Shown: positions 6,735-14,290 of the stretch, in pieces
Position numbering within the stretch: position 1 is the stretch's first letter
How the letters are laid out: each line of letters begins with the position of its first letter
Assembly: GCA_900548975.1 (NCBI GenBank)
Contig: URMS01000040.1
Span: 1 to 16,168 of the forward strand
From: an uncultured Porphyromonadaceae bacterium
Lineage (GTDB): Bacteria; Bacteroidota; Bacteroidia; Bacteroidales; Muribaculaceae
DNA: 16,168 nucleotides
Direction of reading: 5' to 3'
The notes under the pieces: model-generated
Seen by the model: only the letters and a program-made list of their open reading frames with translations
Databases searched by the model: none
What the model was told of the DNA's origin: nothing
Program-made: the position numbers and the translations under genes

Positions 6735-7196
6735 TCAGTTCTGACAGCATATACGGGTGCAGTAATTTAATAATAGCTCTATCTGTGAGACGATAATAGC
6801 ACCGCTGTAGCGGTCGATAGAATGGTCGAGTTCATGCGCTATCAGCCCGATGCAGTCGTCTATCGTTTTTTTCTCGTTATCGCATAGCTTTTTACAGCAA
6901 TTGCACCGACGACAGTATCGGGCGATATCGTTTTCAAGAGGAGTATCACACAAAATATCGGGATGGAATAGAACGCCTGTATAACCCTCTTTGCGCTTAT
7001 TGTGTGCCGACGGTATCCTGAACGATTCGCCGGGAATAATAAGCCGCAGCCTTTCTCCGTTGCAGAGCAAAGCATAGAAATTACATGGTCTATCTATGTC
7101 ACAATCAAGACTGGCAGCAGTCAGATCCGCAATACCGACAAGAGGATGCAATGTTTCCTGACCTGTAAGCCGGTTGAATGTATCTATTGTCAACAT
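6735..7196 (-). CDS. Cysteine-rich AraC-type sensor domain lacking the HTH half
   Basis: A 153-residue protein that parallels the N-terminal ligand-binding part of the divergent AraC regulator. FHPDILCDTPLENDI aligns with FSPELLHGTPLGRRI, and IVSQIELLLNYCTRI aligns with IASAIELFLNYCLRF. It stops where the regulator's linker to its DNA-binding domain begins, and no HTH remnant fits in the 22 bp before the dehydrogenase. It holds 13 cysteines (C32, 38, 45, 83, 95, 98, 100, 101, 105, 115, 146, 150, 151), with a dense YCRRCNCC cluster followed by C105; the regulator has few. The frame is clean from the ATG at 7196 to a TGA. It may be a redox, metal or electrophile sensor that dimerises with the regulator, or a decayed paralogue still translated. 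Function is inference. Confidence 0.65.
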   Translation of the reverse strand: MLTIDTFNRLTGQETLHPLVGIADLTAASLDCDIDRPCNFYALLCNGERLRLIIPGESFRIPSAHNKRKEGYTGVLFHPDILCDTPLENDIARYCRRCNCCKKLCDNEKKTIDDCIGLIAHELDHSIDRYSGAIIVSQIELLLNYCTRICCQN

Positions 7197-7218
7197 GATG
7201 TGAATTTTTTTCTGAATG

Positions 7219-7226
7219 CAAAATTA
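7219..7226 (-). promoter_or_regulatory. -7 box for the sensor-alcohol dehydrogenase operon
   Basis: The minus strand reads TAATTTTG (TAnnTTTG), 22 nt upstream of the ATG at 7196. The -33 position has only a weak GTTT, which fits a promoter that needs an activator. Confidence 0.5.
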
Positions 7227-7252
7227 CATCAGGGGGCGGCGGAAACACTTAT

Positions 7253-7286
7253 CAACTTTACGGATAGAAGTACAACTTTTACCGAT
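7253..7286. promoter_or_regulatory. Candidate AraC operator: two direct repeats
   Basis: CAACTTTACGGAT (7253-7265) and CAACTTTTACCGAT (7273-7286) are near-identical direct repeats starting 20 bp apart, about two helical turns, as expected for the two subunits of an AraC dimer. They lie between the divergent -7 boxes, upstream of both. This is inferred from spacing and position only. Confidence 0.45.
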
Positions 7287-7291
7287 TGCCA

Positions 7292-7321
7292 TTGGAGTTC
7301 GGCATTTTTTAAATACATTTG
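7292..7321 (+). promoter_or_regulatory. Promoter of the AraC regulator gene
   Basis: TTG (7292-7294), a 19-nt spacer and TACATTTG (7314-7321) give a full Bacteroidetes -33/-7 match. The ATG at 7344 is 22 nt downstream. The candidate operator ends 5 bp before the -33 element, so bound regulator would touch polymerase here. Confidence 0.65.
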
Positions 7322-7343
7322 CAAGCATCAATACACCAACGAC

Positions 7344-8252
7344 ATGGACAAGATAATCGATATTCCCACCGTGAAAGACTACAACGAGCACTGGGGCGTG
7401 CCCACACGGCATCCTTACGTGAATGTACTCGAAGGATCGCAGGTGACCAGACCGATTCCGAATTGCCGGAAGAATATGGGCATGTATGTAATATTTCTGA
7501 AGGACGTTCTCTGTGCCGACTATCTCACTTACGGCAGGCAGGAATACGACTATCAGGAAAATACGCTGGTGTTCACGGCGCCGGGGCAAGTCTTCGGCCA
7601 CCCTCAGGACGGCTCGACCTACAAGGCGAAAGGCTGGGTGCTCTATTTCAGTCCCGAACTGCTGCACGGGACGCCTCTTGGCCGAAGAATCAAAGACTAT
7701 ACTTTTTTCTCCTACGCCACCAACGAGGCCCTGCATCTGTCGCTGCGCGAACGCGAAACGATAATCGATTGCTTCCGGAAAATAGATGATGAGATCAATT
7801 TCGGCGGCGACAAGCACAGCAACACCATAATAGCCTCGGCAATAGAACTTTTCCTTAATTACTGTCTGCGATTCTACGACAGACAGTTCATTACGAGGAA
7901 AAAAGTGAACAAGGATCTGCTCACACGCTTCGAAGAACTTATCGATAGCTATTTCGCCTCCGGGAAGGCTCAACAGTTAGGCACACCCACCGTGGCCTGG
8001 TGCGCATCGGAGCTATGCCTGTCGCCCAATTATTTCGGCGACCTGATAAAGAAGGAAACAGGCCGCACGGCACAGGAGTATATCCAGCAGAAAACCATGG
8101 ATTTGGCAAAAGACATGCTCGCAACTCCCGACAAGTCGATAGGCGAGATCGCATACATTCTCGGCTACCAATACCCGCAATATTTCAGCCGCGCTTTCAA
8201 AAAAGCTGTGGGATGCACTCCCAACGACTACCGGCGCCAGGCATTGCTATAA
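7344..8252 (+). CDS. AraC/XylS-family transcriptional regulator
   Basis: A 302-residue AraC regulator. Residues 1 to about 190 form the sensory domain, with a cupin-like strand region (VFTAPGQVFGHP, WVLYFSPELL) and a helical dimerisation segment. The C-terminal 90 residues hold two HTH motifs: the first near WCASELCLSPNYFGDLIKK, the second in the conserved IGEIAYILGYQYPQYFSRAFKKAVGCTP block. The ATG at 7344 is chosen because it follows a complete promoter (7292-7321) at a normal distance; a longer frame reaching back to 7002 crosses both the promoter and the opposite gene. It is divergent from the sensor-dehydrogenase operon and probably regulates it and itself. A YqhC-like role, responding to aldehydes, is inferred from the neighbour, not from the ligand pocket. 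It converges on the glycosyltransferase gene with 25 bp between stops. Confidence 0.9.
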   Translation: MDKIIDIPTVKDYNEHWGVPTRHPYVNVLEGSQVTRPIPNCRKNMGMYVIFLKDVLCADYLTYGRQEYDYQENTLVFTAPGQVFGHPQDGSTYKAKGWVLYFSPELLHGTPLGRRIKDYTFFSYATNEALHLSLRERETIIDCFRKIDDEINFGGDKHSNTIIASAIELFLNYCLRFYDRQFITRKKVNKDLLTRFEELIDSYFASGKAQQLGTPTVAWCASELCLSPNYFGDLIKKETGRTAQEYIQQKTMDLAKDMLATPDKSIGEIAYILGYQYPQYFSRAFKKAVGCTPNDYRRQALL

Positions 8253-8277
8253 ACTGCTGACAAAAGGGCAAGCGGGC

Positions 8278-9216
8278 TCATTTTCGGCTTAAGGCGTCGC
8301 GAATACGCCATTTGATGCTCATGGCAATCTTGACAGCCGACCACATCATGCGACCTGTGCGGGTAATGGCGGCCACACGGTACAACAGCGCCGGACGTGC
8401 GCCTCTCAAACGAATATCGCGGGCATTAGTATAATCTCCGGACAGAACAGCATAAGAGTAGCTGTCGTTAAGCAGACCCGTCAGGCGCGAAGCTCCTCCG
8501 GGCAGCGCGTCAAGGTCGTCGCCGAACCACTCGATGAACAGCCGCGTATATATCCGGCTCTCGGCAAGCGCCCGGTCGTTGGTCTTGCGGGTGGTGAATG
8601 TCACATGGTCGGCGCGGGTAGTATCGACCAGCGATACAATGCGGTTGACGAACAGCACCCGGCCCGCTTTGCGGTAGAAGCGGAGATGAAACAGATACTC
8701 GTGTATGCGCAGACTCTCGTCGAAGGGATATTCGAGCAATGTATGCCGGTTGATAACATGTGCGAAATCGAAAAATACATTGCCCGACAGGAAATCGGAA
8801 TAACTGAACACACGGCGGTCGCCGTAGGTGCTTATCGCATCCCTGTTATGACTGCATGTGAAAAGATACTGGTCGTAACCGGGTTCGCGGTCCATGACAG
8901 CCTCAATGGCTTCGACCGCTCCTGGCGCCAGACAATCGTCACTATCTATGAACAGGACATAATCGCCTGTCGCAGCTGCTATCGCGGCATTTCGGGCGGC
9001 ATTGGGGCCCATGTTGCGGGGCAGCCGGACCAGCTTCACATCGGGATGCGCGGCAGCGAAGCGCTCGACGATTTCGGCCGAACGGTCGGTCGAACCGTCG
9101 TCGGCAAGTATGTGCTCTACCCTACCGCCGCCGCAGTTTTCGGCAGCGACACTTTCGAGGCAGCGCACGACGCAGTCCTCGCGGTTGTATACGGGTGTGA
9201 CTACAGATATTCTCAA
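8278..9216 (-). CDS. Family 2 glycosyltransferase (GT-A fold)
   Basis: A 312-residue GT2 enzyme that would transfer a sugar from a nucleotide-sugar at the cytoplasmic face, probably for a surface polysaccharide; donor and acceptor are unknown. Motifs: ISVVTPVYN at the N-terminus, D39-D40 (ADDGSTD) for the nucleotide, RNMGPNAARNAAI, and the metal-binding DSDD (91-94). The C-terminal basic, amphipathic stretch (about 275-312) may touch the membrane; no clear transmembrane helix is seen. The only start that keeps the first beta strand is TTG at 9216 (an in-frame TAA lies nine bases upstream, no ATG between). The upstream DNA is palindromic element B, beginning ten bases away, which may have displaced the original start region. 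It stands alone, not in a polysaccharide cluster. Confidence 0.85.
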   Translation of the reverse strand: MRISVVTPVYNREDCVVRCLESVAAENCGGGRVEHILADDGSTDRSAEIVERFAAAHPDVKLVRLPRNMGPNAARNAAIAAATGDYVLFIDSDDCLAPGAVEAIEAVMDREPGYDQYLFTCSHNRDAISTYGDRRVFSYSDFLSGNVFFDFAHVINRHTLLEYPFDESLRIHEYLFHLRFYRKAGRVLFVNRIVSLVDTTRADHVTFTTRKTNDRALAESRIYTRLFIEWFGDDLDALPGGASRLTGLLNDSYSYAVLSGDYTNARDIRLRGARPALLYRVAAITRTGRMMWSAVKIAMSIKWRIRDALSRK

Positions 9217-9225
9217 TTTAATTTA

Positions 9226-9420
9226 AGTTTCGCAAGTCTTCAACTTGCTCACAGTTATGAATATAGTTGAAAAAGTAAAAGGTTTAAAAAGTTAAGATAA
9301 TGGTTTGGATGCCGGAGGCAGGGATAAAGTCTGTCAGATTATAGATTCTGAAGGAACTATTATCTTAACTCTTTACACTCATTTAACTTTTTTCCACTTC
9401 AACTTGATCTTGCGAAAGTT
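9226..9420. repeat. Palindromic intergenic element, copy B
   Basis: Inverted copy of 5379-5546. Outer arms TTTCGCAAG (9228-9236) and CTTGCGAAA (9409-9417) are perfect. Inner arms GTTAAGATAATGGTT (9291-9305) and AACTATTATCTTAAC (9355-9369) differ at one base around a 49-nt loop. Arms match copy A closely, but the loop sequence and length differ. It fills the divergent gap 9217-9521 between the glycosyltransferase and bioA; the rest of that gap holds the bioA promoter. A 67-codon frame at 9305-9508 is not credible as a gene. Confidence 0.85.
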
Positions 9421-9509
9421 GAGTCGTGTACGACGGTTGCCGGAGGCCGTGCGAAAGCGGCATCCTTGCTTTTGCCATGACAAAATTAATCAAAAAGGAA
9501 TAATTTAGC

Positions 9510-9517
9510 TAATTTTG
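9510..9517 (+). promoter_or_regulatory. -7 box of bioA, implying a leaderless or nearly leaderless mRNA
   Basis: TAATTTTG matches TAnnTTTG and ends four bases before the ATG at 9522, so transcription would begin at or next to the start codon. A second in-frame ATG lies at 9528. No -33 TTG is seen at about 19 nt upstream. Confidence 0.55.
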
Positions 9518-9521
9518 CACC

Positions 9522-10820
9522 ATGGAAATGGATAATACAGTTCACGATGCCTGGGACAGAGAGCATCTCTGGCATCCTTATACTTCTACAATAGACCCGC
9601 TGCCGACCTACAAGGTAAAGCGATGTGAAGGAGCGGTGATAACACTGGCCGACGGCACCGAACTGATCGACGGCATGTCGTCGTGGTGGTGCGAAATTCA
9701 CGGCTACAACAATCCACGGCTCAACGAGGCGGCCAAAAGACAGCTCGACGAAATGAGCCATGTGATGTTCGGCGGTTTCACCCACCGGCCGGCCATAGAA
9801 CTTGGCAAAATCCTGCTCGGCATGGCGCCGCCGTCGATGCACAATATATTCTACGCCGACTCGGGCTCGGTAGCCGTGGAGGTAGCCATGAAGATGGCCG
9901 TGCAGGCTGCCGTGAGCGCTTCGGCCGACCACAACAAGACCAATTTCGCTACTATACGCAGCGGCTACCACGGCGACACATGGAATGCCATGAGCGTATG
10001 CGACCCTGTCACCGGCATGCACGGAGCGTTCGGACCGGCGCTGCCGGTGCGTTACTTCGTGCCGCAGCCCCGTTCGCGCTTCGACGGCGAATGGCACCCG
10101 GAGGATATCGCGCCGGTCGAGAAGCTTTTCGCGGAAAAGGGCGGTGAGATAGCAGCTTTCATCCTCGAACCGGTGGTACAGGGCGCAGGCGGCATGTGGT
10201 TCTACAACCCGGAATATCTCAGACAGCTGCGCAGTCTTTGCGACCGTTACGGCATATTGCTGATATTCGATGAAATAGCCACGGGATTCTGGCGCACGGG
10301 CAAATGCTTTGCATGGGAACATGCGGGTGTGGAACCCGACATAATGTGCATAGGTAAAGGTCTGACCGCCGGCTACCTAACCATGAGCGCGGTACTCACC
10401 ACAAAAAAAGTGGCCGATACGATATCGCGTGGCGAGGCGGGAGTGCTTATGCACGGCCCGACATTCATGGCCAATCCGCTTGCATGCGCCATAGCAGTAG
10501 AATCGGCACGCATGCTTGCCGAGCAGGATATGGCGTCGAGACTTTCGCATATCGAAAAGCTTCTTAAAGAAGGACTTGCGCCGGCCCGGGATCTGCCGGG
10601 CGTAAGCGATGTGAGAGTGCTGGGATCGATCGGCGTGGTTGAACTGAAACGCCCGGTCGACGTGGGCCTGTTCCAAAAGGAATGCGTGCGCCATGGTGTG
10701 TGGATACGGCCTTTCGGACGCAACGCATATCTGATGCCTCCATATATCATAAGCGACAGTCAGCTTCGCAAACTGTGCAAGGAAATGATAGAAATCCTGA
10801 GTGATGAACGAAACTATTGA
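9522..10820 (+). CDS. bioA: Adenosylmethionine-8-amino-7-oxononanoate aminotransferase
   Basis: Catalyses the PLP-dependent transfer of the SAM amino group to 8-amino-7-oxononanoate, giving 7,8-diaminononanoate in biotin synthesis (cytosol). The 432 residues follow E. coli BioA almost throughout: LWHPYTS near the start, DGMSSWWCEIHGYNNP (50-65), SHVMFGGFTHRPAIEL (79-94), YADSGSVAVEVAMKMA (111-126), GYHGDTWNAMSVCDP (148-162), the PLP-contacting D250 in FDEIATGF, the Schiff-base lysine K279 in CIGKG, and WIRPFGRNAYLMPPYII near the end. It is first in a four-gene operon; its 3' end overlaps bioF by 17 bases. The start could be ATG 9522 or 9528; the -7 box position favours 9522. Confidence 0.96.
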   Translation: MEMDNTVHDAWDREHLWHPYTSTIDPLPTYKVKRCEGAVITLADGTELIDGMSSWWCEIHGYNNPRLNEAAKRQLDEMSHVMFGGFTHRPAIELGKILLGMAPPSMHNIFYADSGSVAVEVAMKMAVQAAVSASADHNKTNFATIRSGYHGDTWNAMSVCDPVTGMHGAFGPALPVRYFVPQPRSRFDGEWHPEDIAPVEKLFAEKGGEIAAFILEPVVQGAGGMWFYNPEYLRQLRSLCDRYGILLIFDEIATGFWRTGKCFAWEHAGVEPDIMCIGKGLTAGYLTMSAVLTTKKVADTISRGEAGVLMHGPTFMANPLACAIAVESARMLAEQDMASRLSHIEKLLKEGLAPARDLPGVSDVRVLGSIGVVELKRPVDVGLFQKECVRHGVWIRPFGRNAYLMPPYIISDSQLRKLCKEMIEILSDERNY

Positions 10821-11937
10821 TACGATTCTGGCCGATCTTGAGGCCGGCGGCAATCTACGGACCGTAGCCGCAAACGATGTCGACGGCAGTCTGACCGATC
10901 TGAGTTCGAACGACTATCTCGGACTGGCGGCCGACCGACAGCTACGTGACGGATTTATGGCATCGGAAGCGGCCGCTACCCTACCGCTGTCGGCATCGGC
11001 CTCGCGACTGCTGGCAAACCATCAGAAGGCTTTTACTTCGTTAGAGGAATGCCTGAGAACGGCCTATGGAGCTCCGGCACTGTTGTTCAACAGCGGTTAT
11101 CATGCAAATACCGGTATTGTAAGCGCTCTCGCAGGTGTAAAAGGCACTTATATAATTGCCGACCGCCTGGTGCACGCAAGTATCATAGACGGCATAAAAC
11201 TATCGGGGGCACCGTTTACCCGCTTCCGGCACAATGATTACGCACATCTTGCCTCAATAGCCGATAAAGTCAAGGCCCAGTATTCGAATATCATCATTAT
11301 CGCCGAGAGTGTATACAGCATGGACGGCGATAAAGCCGACATAAGCGCTCTCGCGGATATCAAACGCAGTATTCCGGGTGCGATTCTTTACATCGACGAA
11401 GCTCATGCCGTCGGCGTAGAAGGACCTGCAGGACTTGGGCTTGCAGCTGCTTCGGGCAAGCAGTCCGACGTAGATATTCTTGTCGGGACATTCGGCAAAG
11501 CGCTTGCATCTGCCGGAGCTTTCGCCATTGTGAGCGAGACACTACGTTCTTTCCTGATAAACAAGGCCCGGAGTTTCATTTTCTCCACTGCCCTGCCGCC
11601 GTTCATCACGGCATGGAGCGAGTATGTATTCCGCCATATGATGGACATGGACACAAGGCGCGTACAGTTGCAGAAGCTTGGCATAAGCCTGGCGGAAGCG
11701 CTCCGCCCGTTCGGTGGCACAGCCGACGGCGGCCACATACAGCCTTTAGTGGCAGGTTCTCCGACCAAAGCCGTGGCCTGGTCGCAGTCGCTGCGAAACG
11801 ACGGTTTCATCGTTCTGCCCATCCGTACACCTACCGTTCCTCCGGGTACCGACCGTCTGCGGTTCAGTCTTGCAGCCGACTTAGACCCTGAAAGAATAGT
11901 ACAACTTTCACAAGCACTCTCTCATCTCTCAATTTAA
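10804..11937 (+). CDS. bioF: 8-amino-7-oxononanoate synthase
   Basis: An alpha-oxoamine synthase of 377 residues that condenses pimeloyl-ACP (or -CoA) with alanine, using PLP. Motifs: SSNDYLGLA (34-42), ASRLLANH (66-73), FNSGYHANTG (95-104), D198 and H201 in DEAHAVG, and the PLP lysine K232 in GTFGKALASAG. Kbl and serine palmitoyltransferase are close relatives, but overlap with bioA makes BioF the right call. Translation may start at ATG 10804 or at the adjacent in-frame GTG 10801; either overlaps the end of bioA, suggesting translational coupling. bioB, bioC and bioD are not in this window, so the pathway is split across the genome. Confidence 0.94.
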   Translation: MNETIDTILADLEAGGNLRTVAANDVDGSLTDLSSNDYLGLAADRQLRDGFMASEAAATLPLSASASRLLANHQKAFTSLEECLRTAYGAPALLFNSGYHANTGIVSALAGVKGTYIIADRLVHASIIDGIKLSGAPFTRFRHNDYAHLASIADKVKAQYSNIIIIAESVYSMDGDKADISALADIKRSIPGAILYIDEAHAVGVEGPAGLGLAAASGKQSDVDILVGTFGKALASAGAFAIVSETLRSFLINKARSFIFSTALPPFITAWSEYVFRHMMDMDTRRVQLQKLGISLAEALRPFGGTADGGHIQPLVAGSPTKAVAWSQSLRNDGFIVLPIRTPTVPPGTDRLRFSLAADLDPERIVQLSQALSHLSI

Positions 11938-11943
11938 ATTATT

Positions 11944-12819
11944 ATGGCAGGCAAACGCCAGACATATATATCGCGCCGCAAGCGGCGCCCACGCAGCATC
12001 TCCAAACGGGCTAAAGGCATTCTTTATCTTACTTTGGCCGGAGCGCTGCTATGCGCTGTTCTGGGATGCTGCGGCAATCTACTCAATAAACAACGCGAGA
12101 AGAACTATCGCGACGGCCAGGTGGACACTGCCTGTCTGACAGAAGTAGATATACCCGACGATATACCCGAGATCAAGCTGTTCTACACCGGTTTCACGGT
12201 GTCGTTCAATCCATCGCAGCATCAGCCCAACTATGTAGTGTGGGAGCTTACGGCTGAAAAAGCCAATGGCGACGAGCCGAGAGTGTCGAAATTCAGGGCC
12301 GACGACAATGTCCTCGGCTGCGCCACTCTCGACGACTACCGCAACTCGGGCTTCGACCGCGGACATATGGCACCAGCAGGCGATATGAAATGGGACAAGC
12401 AGGCTATGCACGATTCGCACTATCTGACCAACATATGCCCGCAGGACCATTCGCTGAACGGCGGACGGTGGGGTTCGCTCGAAGCTAAATGCCGCGAATG
12501 GGCGCTTAAAGACAGCGTGCTGATAATAGTCTGCGGGCCGGTGCTGTCCGACCGTATGCCCAGGAGCATAGGCGAATCCCATATACCGGTGCCCGAACGT
12601 TTCTTCAAGGTCGTACTGGCGCCCTATGCCGTTCCGCCCCGTGCCATCGGCTTCATAATGCCTAACAGGGTTCCCGAGGAAGGCCTCGAGACTCTTGCAG
12701 TGAGCGTGGACGCAGTCGAGGAAATAACAGGGTTCGATTTCTTCAAATGTCTGCCCGACGATATCGAAAACGAAATAGAAGCCAAAGCCAATTTCAGACA
12801 ATGGAACATACGAAAATAA
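11944..12819 (+). CDS. Membrane-anchored DNA/RNA non-specific endonuclease (Serratia nuclease type)
   Basis: A 291-residue beta-beta-alpha-metal nuclease. Residues 1-24 are strongly basic, and about 25-43 form one hydrophobic helix. The catalytic domain would therefore lie outside the cytoplasmic membrane, though the basic N-terminus could also touch DNA. Catalytic features: DRGHMAP with H141 as general base, and N172 and E180 (LNGGRWGSLE) spaced like the Mg-site N119/E127 of Serratia nuclease. A cysteine-rich stretch (LGCC) at the helix end is not a good lipobox. It begins 6 bp after bioF and ends 2 bp before mnmE, so it is an operon member. Its role there is unknown; nutrient nucleic-acid degradation is plausible. 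No immunity gene or toxin-delivery domain is nearby, so an antibacterial role is not supported. Confidence 0.88.
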   Translation: MAGKRQTYISRRKRRPRSISKRAKGILYLTLAGALLCAVLGCCGNLLNKQREKNYRDGQVDTACLTEVDIPDDIPEIKLFYTGFTVSFNPSQHQPNYVVWELTAEKANGDEPRVSKFRADDNVLGCATLDDYRNSGFDRGHMAPAGDMKWDKQAMHDSHYLTNICPQDHSLNGGRWGSLEAKCREWALKDSVLIIVCGPVLSDRMPRSIGESHIPVPERFFKVVLAPYAVPPRAIGFIMPNRVPEEGLETLAVSVDAVEEITGFDFFKCLPDDIENEIEAKANFRQWNIRK

Positions 12820-12821
12820 GC

Positions 12822-14171
12822 ATGACCAACGACACCATCTGCGCCATCTCGACACCCTACGGCAGCGGTGGCATAGCTGTGGCACGCATAAGCGGACCGG
12901 ATGCCATAGCCATCGTCGACCGTATATGGAAAGGAAAGCCGCTGGCCGACTGCAAGAGTCACACGGTACATCTGGGCGACATCTACGACACAGCCGGCGA
13001 AGTGCTCGACCAGGCCGTAGCCACTATATTTCTCGCTCCGGCGTCGTACACTTCGGAAGATACCGTAGAGATTAGCGTCCATGGGTCAAAGTGGATTCAG
13101 CGCGAGCTTATCAACTCTCTCATAAAAGCAGGCGCGCGATTGGCCGAACGCGGCGAATTCACAAGTCGCGCTTTTGCGGCCGGACGGTTCGACCTCGCCG
13201 AAGCCGAAGCGGTGGCCGACCTCATAGCGTCGTCATCGCGCGCGTCGCACAGAATTGCCCTCGGTCAGATGAGAGGCAGTGTGTCCAGGCGGCTCGACAC
13301 TCTCCGCGCCGCACTTGTCGACCTGGCAAGCCTGCTTGAACTCGAGCTCGACTTCTCGGAGGAAGATGTCGAATTCGCATCCCGCGATCGGCTGCTCGAA
13401 TTAGCGGTCCAGACACAAAACGAGATACAACGTCTGCTCGACACATTCAGCCGCGGCGCCGCCATCAAAGACGGCATACCGGTTGCCATTACGGGCCGTA
13501 CCAATGCCGGTAAATCATCGCTTCTGAACGCTATTCTCGGCGACGAGCGCGCTATCGTAAGCGATATCCATGGCACTACACGCGATATTGTGGAAGACAC
13601 GCTCGAAATAGGCGACTACCTGATACGCTTCCAGGATACCGCAGGCCTCAGAGATACCAACGACGTCATAGAGCGAATAGGCATCGACCGCTCTTACAAG
13701 GCCGCGGAAACCGCACGGATTGTCATATATGTAATCGATGGCGCAGCCGCAGATACTACCGGAAGCGATGTCGCTGCGATTTTAGGCGACATCCCGGCCG
13801 AACGCATCATCACTGTTTTCAATAAATCGGATATCGCCACTCAGCCGTGCCCCGAAGGCGCTGTGGCCCTTTCCGCCCAAACCGGCGAGGGACTCGAAAA
13901 GCTACGCGAAGCTCTTCTGGCAAAATTAGAATTGTTCGCAGACGCCGAAAACGGCGAAGTCCTCCTCACCAACGCACGCCACGCTCAGGCCCTCGCCCAG
14001 GCATCAAAGTCCATCACCGACTTCATCGAAGCCCTCCGCAACGGCATCCCCACCGATCTTGCCGCCCAACTCCTGCGCGAAACCCTCCACCACCTCTCCA
14101 CCATCACCGGCGCCATCACCACCCCCGAAATCCTCCAAACCATCTTCACCCGCTTCTGTATCGGCAAGTAA
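12822..14171 (+). CDS. mnmE: tRNA modification GTPase MnmE (TrmE)
   Basis: With MnmG, this enzyme installs the aminomethyl-type modification at C5 of wobble uridine in tRNA. The 449 residues show the full family layout: an N-terminal folate-binding domain (MTNDTICAISTPYGSGGIAVARISG), a helical domain with an inserted G domain, and the terminal FCIGK (C446 of the CxGK motif). G motifs: GRTNAGKS (225-232), TTRD (252-255), DTAG (272-275), NKSD (334-337). The ATG at 12822 lies 2 bp after the nuclease stop and matches the family N-terminus; an in-frame ATG at 12801 would add seven residues and overlap the nuclease gene. It is the last gene of the bioA operon and the last intact core gene before the AT-rich integrative-element remnant. 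Confidence 0.96.
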   Translation: MTNDTICAISTPYGSGGIAVARISGPDAIAIVDRIWKGKPLADCKSHTVHLGDIYDTAGEVLDQAVATIFLAPASYTSEDTVEISVHGSKWIQRELINSLIKAGARLAERGEFTSRAFAAGRFDLAEAEAVADLIASSSRASHRIALGQMRGSVSRRLDTLRAALVDLASLLELELDFSEEDVEFASRDRLLELAVQTQNEIQRLLDTFSRGAAIKDGIPVAITGRTNAGKSSLLNAILGDERAIVSDIHGTTRDIVEDTLEIGDYLIRFQDTAGLRDTNDVIERIGIDRSYKAAETARIVIYVIDGAAADTTGSDVAAILGDIPAERIITVFNKSDIATQPCPEGAVALSAQTGEGLEKLREALLAKLELFADAENGEVLLTNARHAQALAQASKSITDFIEALRNGIPTDLAAQLLRETLHHLSTITGAITTPEILQTIFTRFCIGK

Positions 14172-14180
14172 TTAGTTGGT

Positions 14181-14201
14181 TATCAATGTATTATATTGAT
14201 A
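14181..14201. promoter_or_regulatory. AT-rich perfect hairpin after mnmE
   Basis: TATCAAT (14181-14187) and ATTGATA (14195-14201) form a perfect 7-bp inverted repeat with a 7-nt loop, ten bases after the mnmE stop. It lacks a GC stem and T tract, so it is a poor terminator; it could be a recombinase or repressor site. Confidence 0.35.
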
Positions 14202-14243
14202 GCAATTGACTGTTACTGAGCGATAAAACTTAACTCTTACAAG

Positions 14244-14281
14244 AACGCCTAATGCTGATAACTGTCAGTGTTAGGCGTTTT
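14244..14281 (+). terminator. Strong stem-loop, probable terminator of the bioA-mnmE operon
   Basis: AACGCCTAA (14244-14252) pairs perfectly with TTAGGCGTT (14271-14279); inside, CTGA and TCAG add four more pairs around a 6-nt loop. A short T run (14278-14281) overlaps the stem base. It works as an intrinsic terminator on either strand in principle. Its place next to the integrase module leaves a recombination role open. Confidence 0.6.
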
Positions 14282-14290
14282 ATGCACCAT

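Noticed and set aside
7002..7343. Extended N-terminus of the AraC regulator
   Set aside because: It overlaps the opposite-strand sensor gene and contains the regulator's own -33/-7 promoter; the ATG at 7344 fits the family length.
9305..9508. 67-codon frame in the gap before bioA
   Set aside because: It is made of palindromic element B and the bioA promoter region; no family resemblance.
11944..12819. Antibacterial nuclease toxin
   Set aside because: No immunity gene, secretion-targeting domain or polymorphic-toxin context; the gene is embedded in a housekeeping operon.
12747..12821. Longer MnmE start
   Set aside because: The family N-terminus (NDTI..TP..GGI) begins at the ATG at 12822; the extension is only the end of the nuclease gene in another frame.
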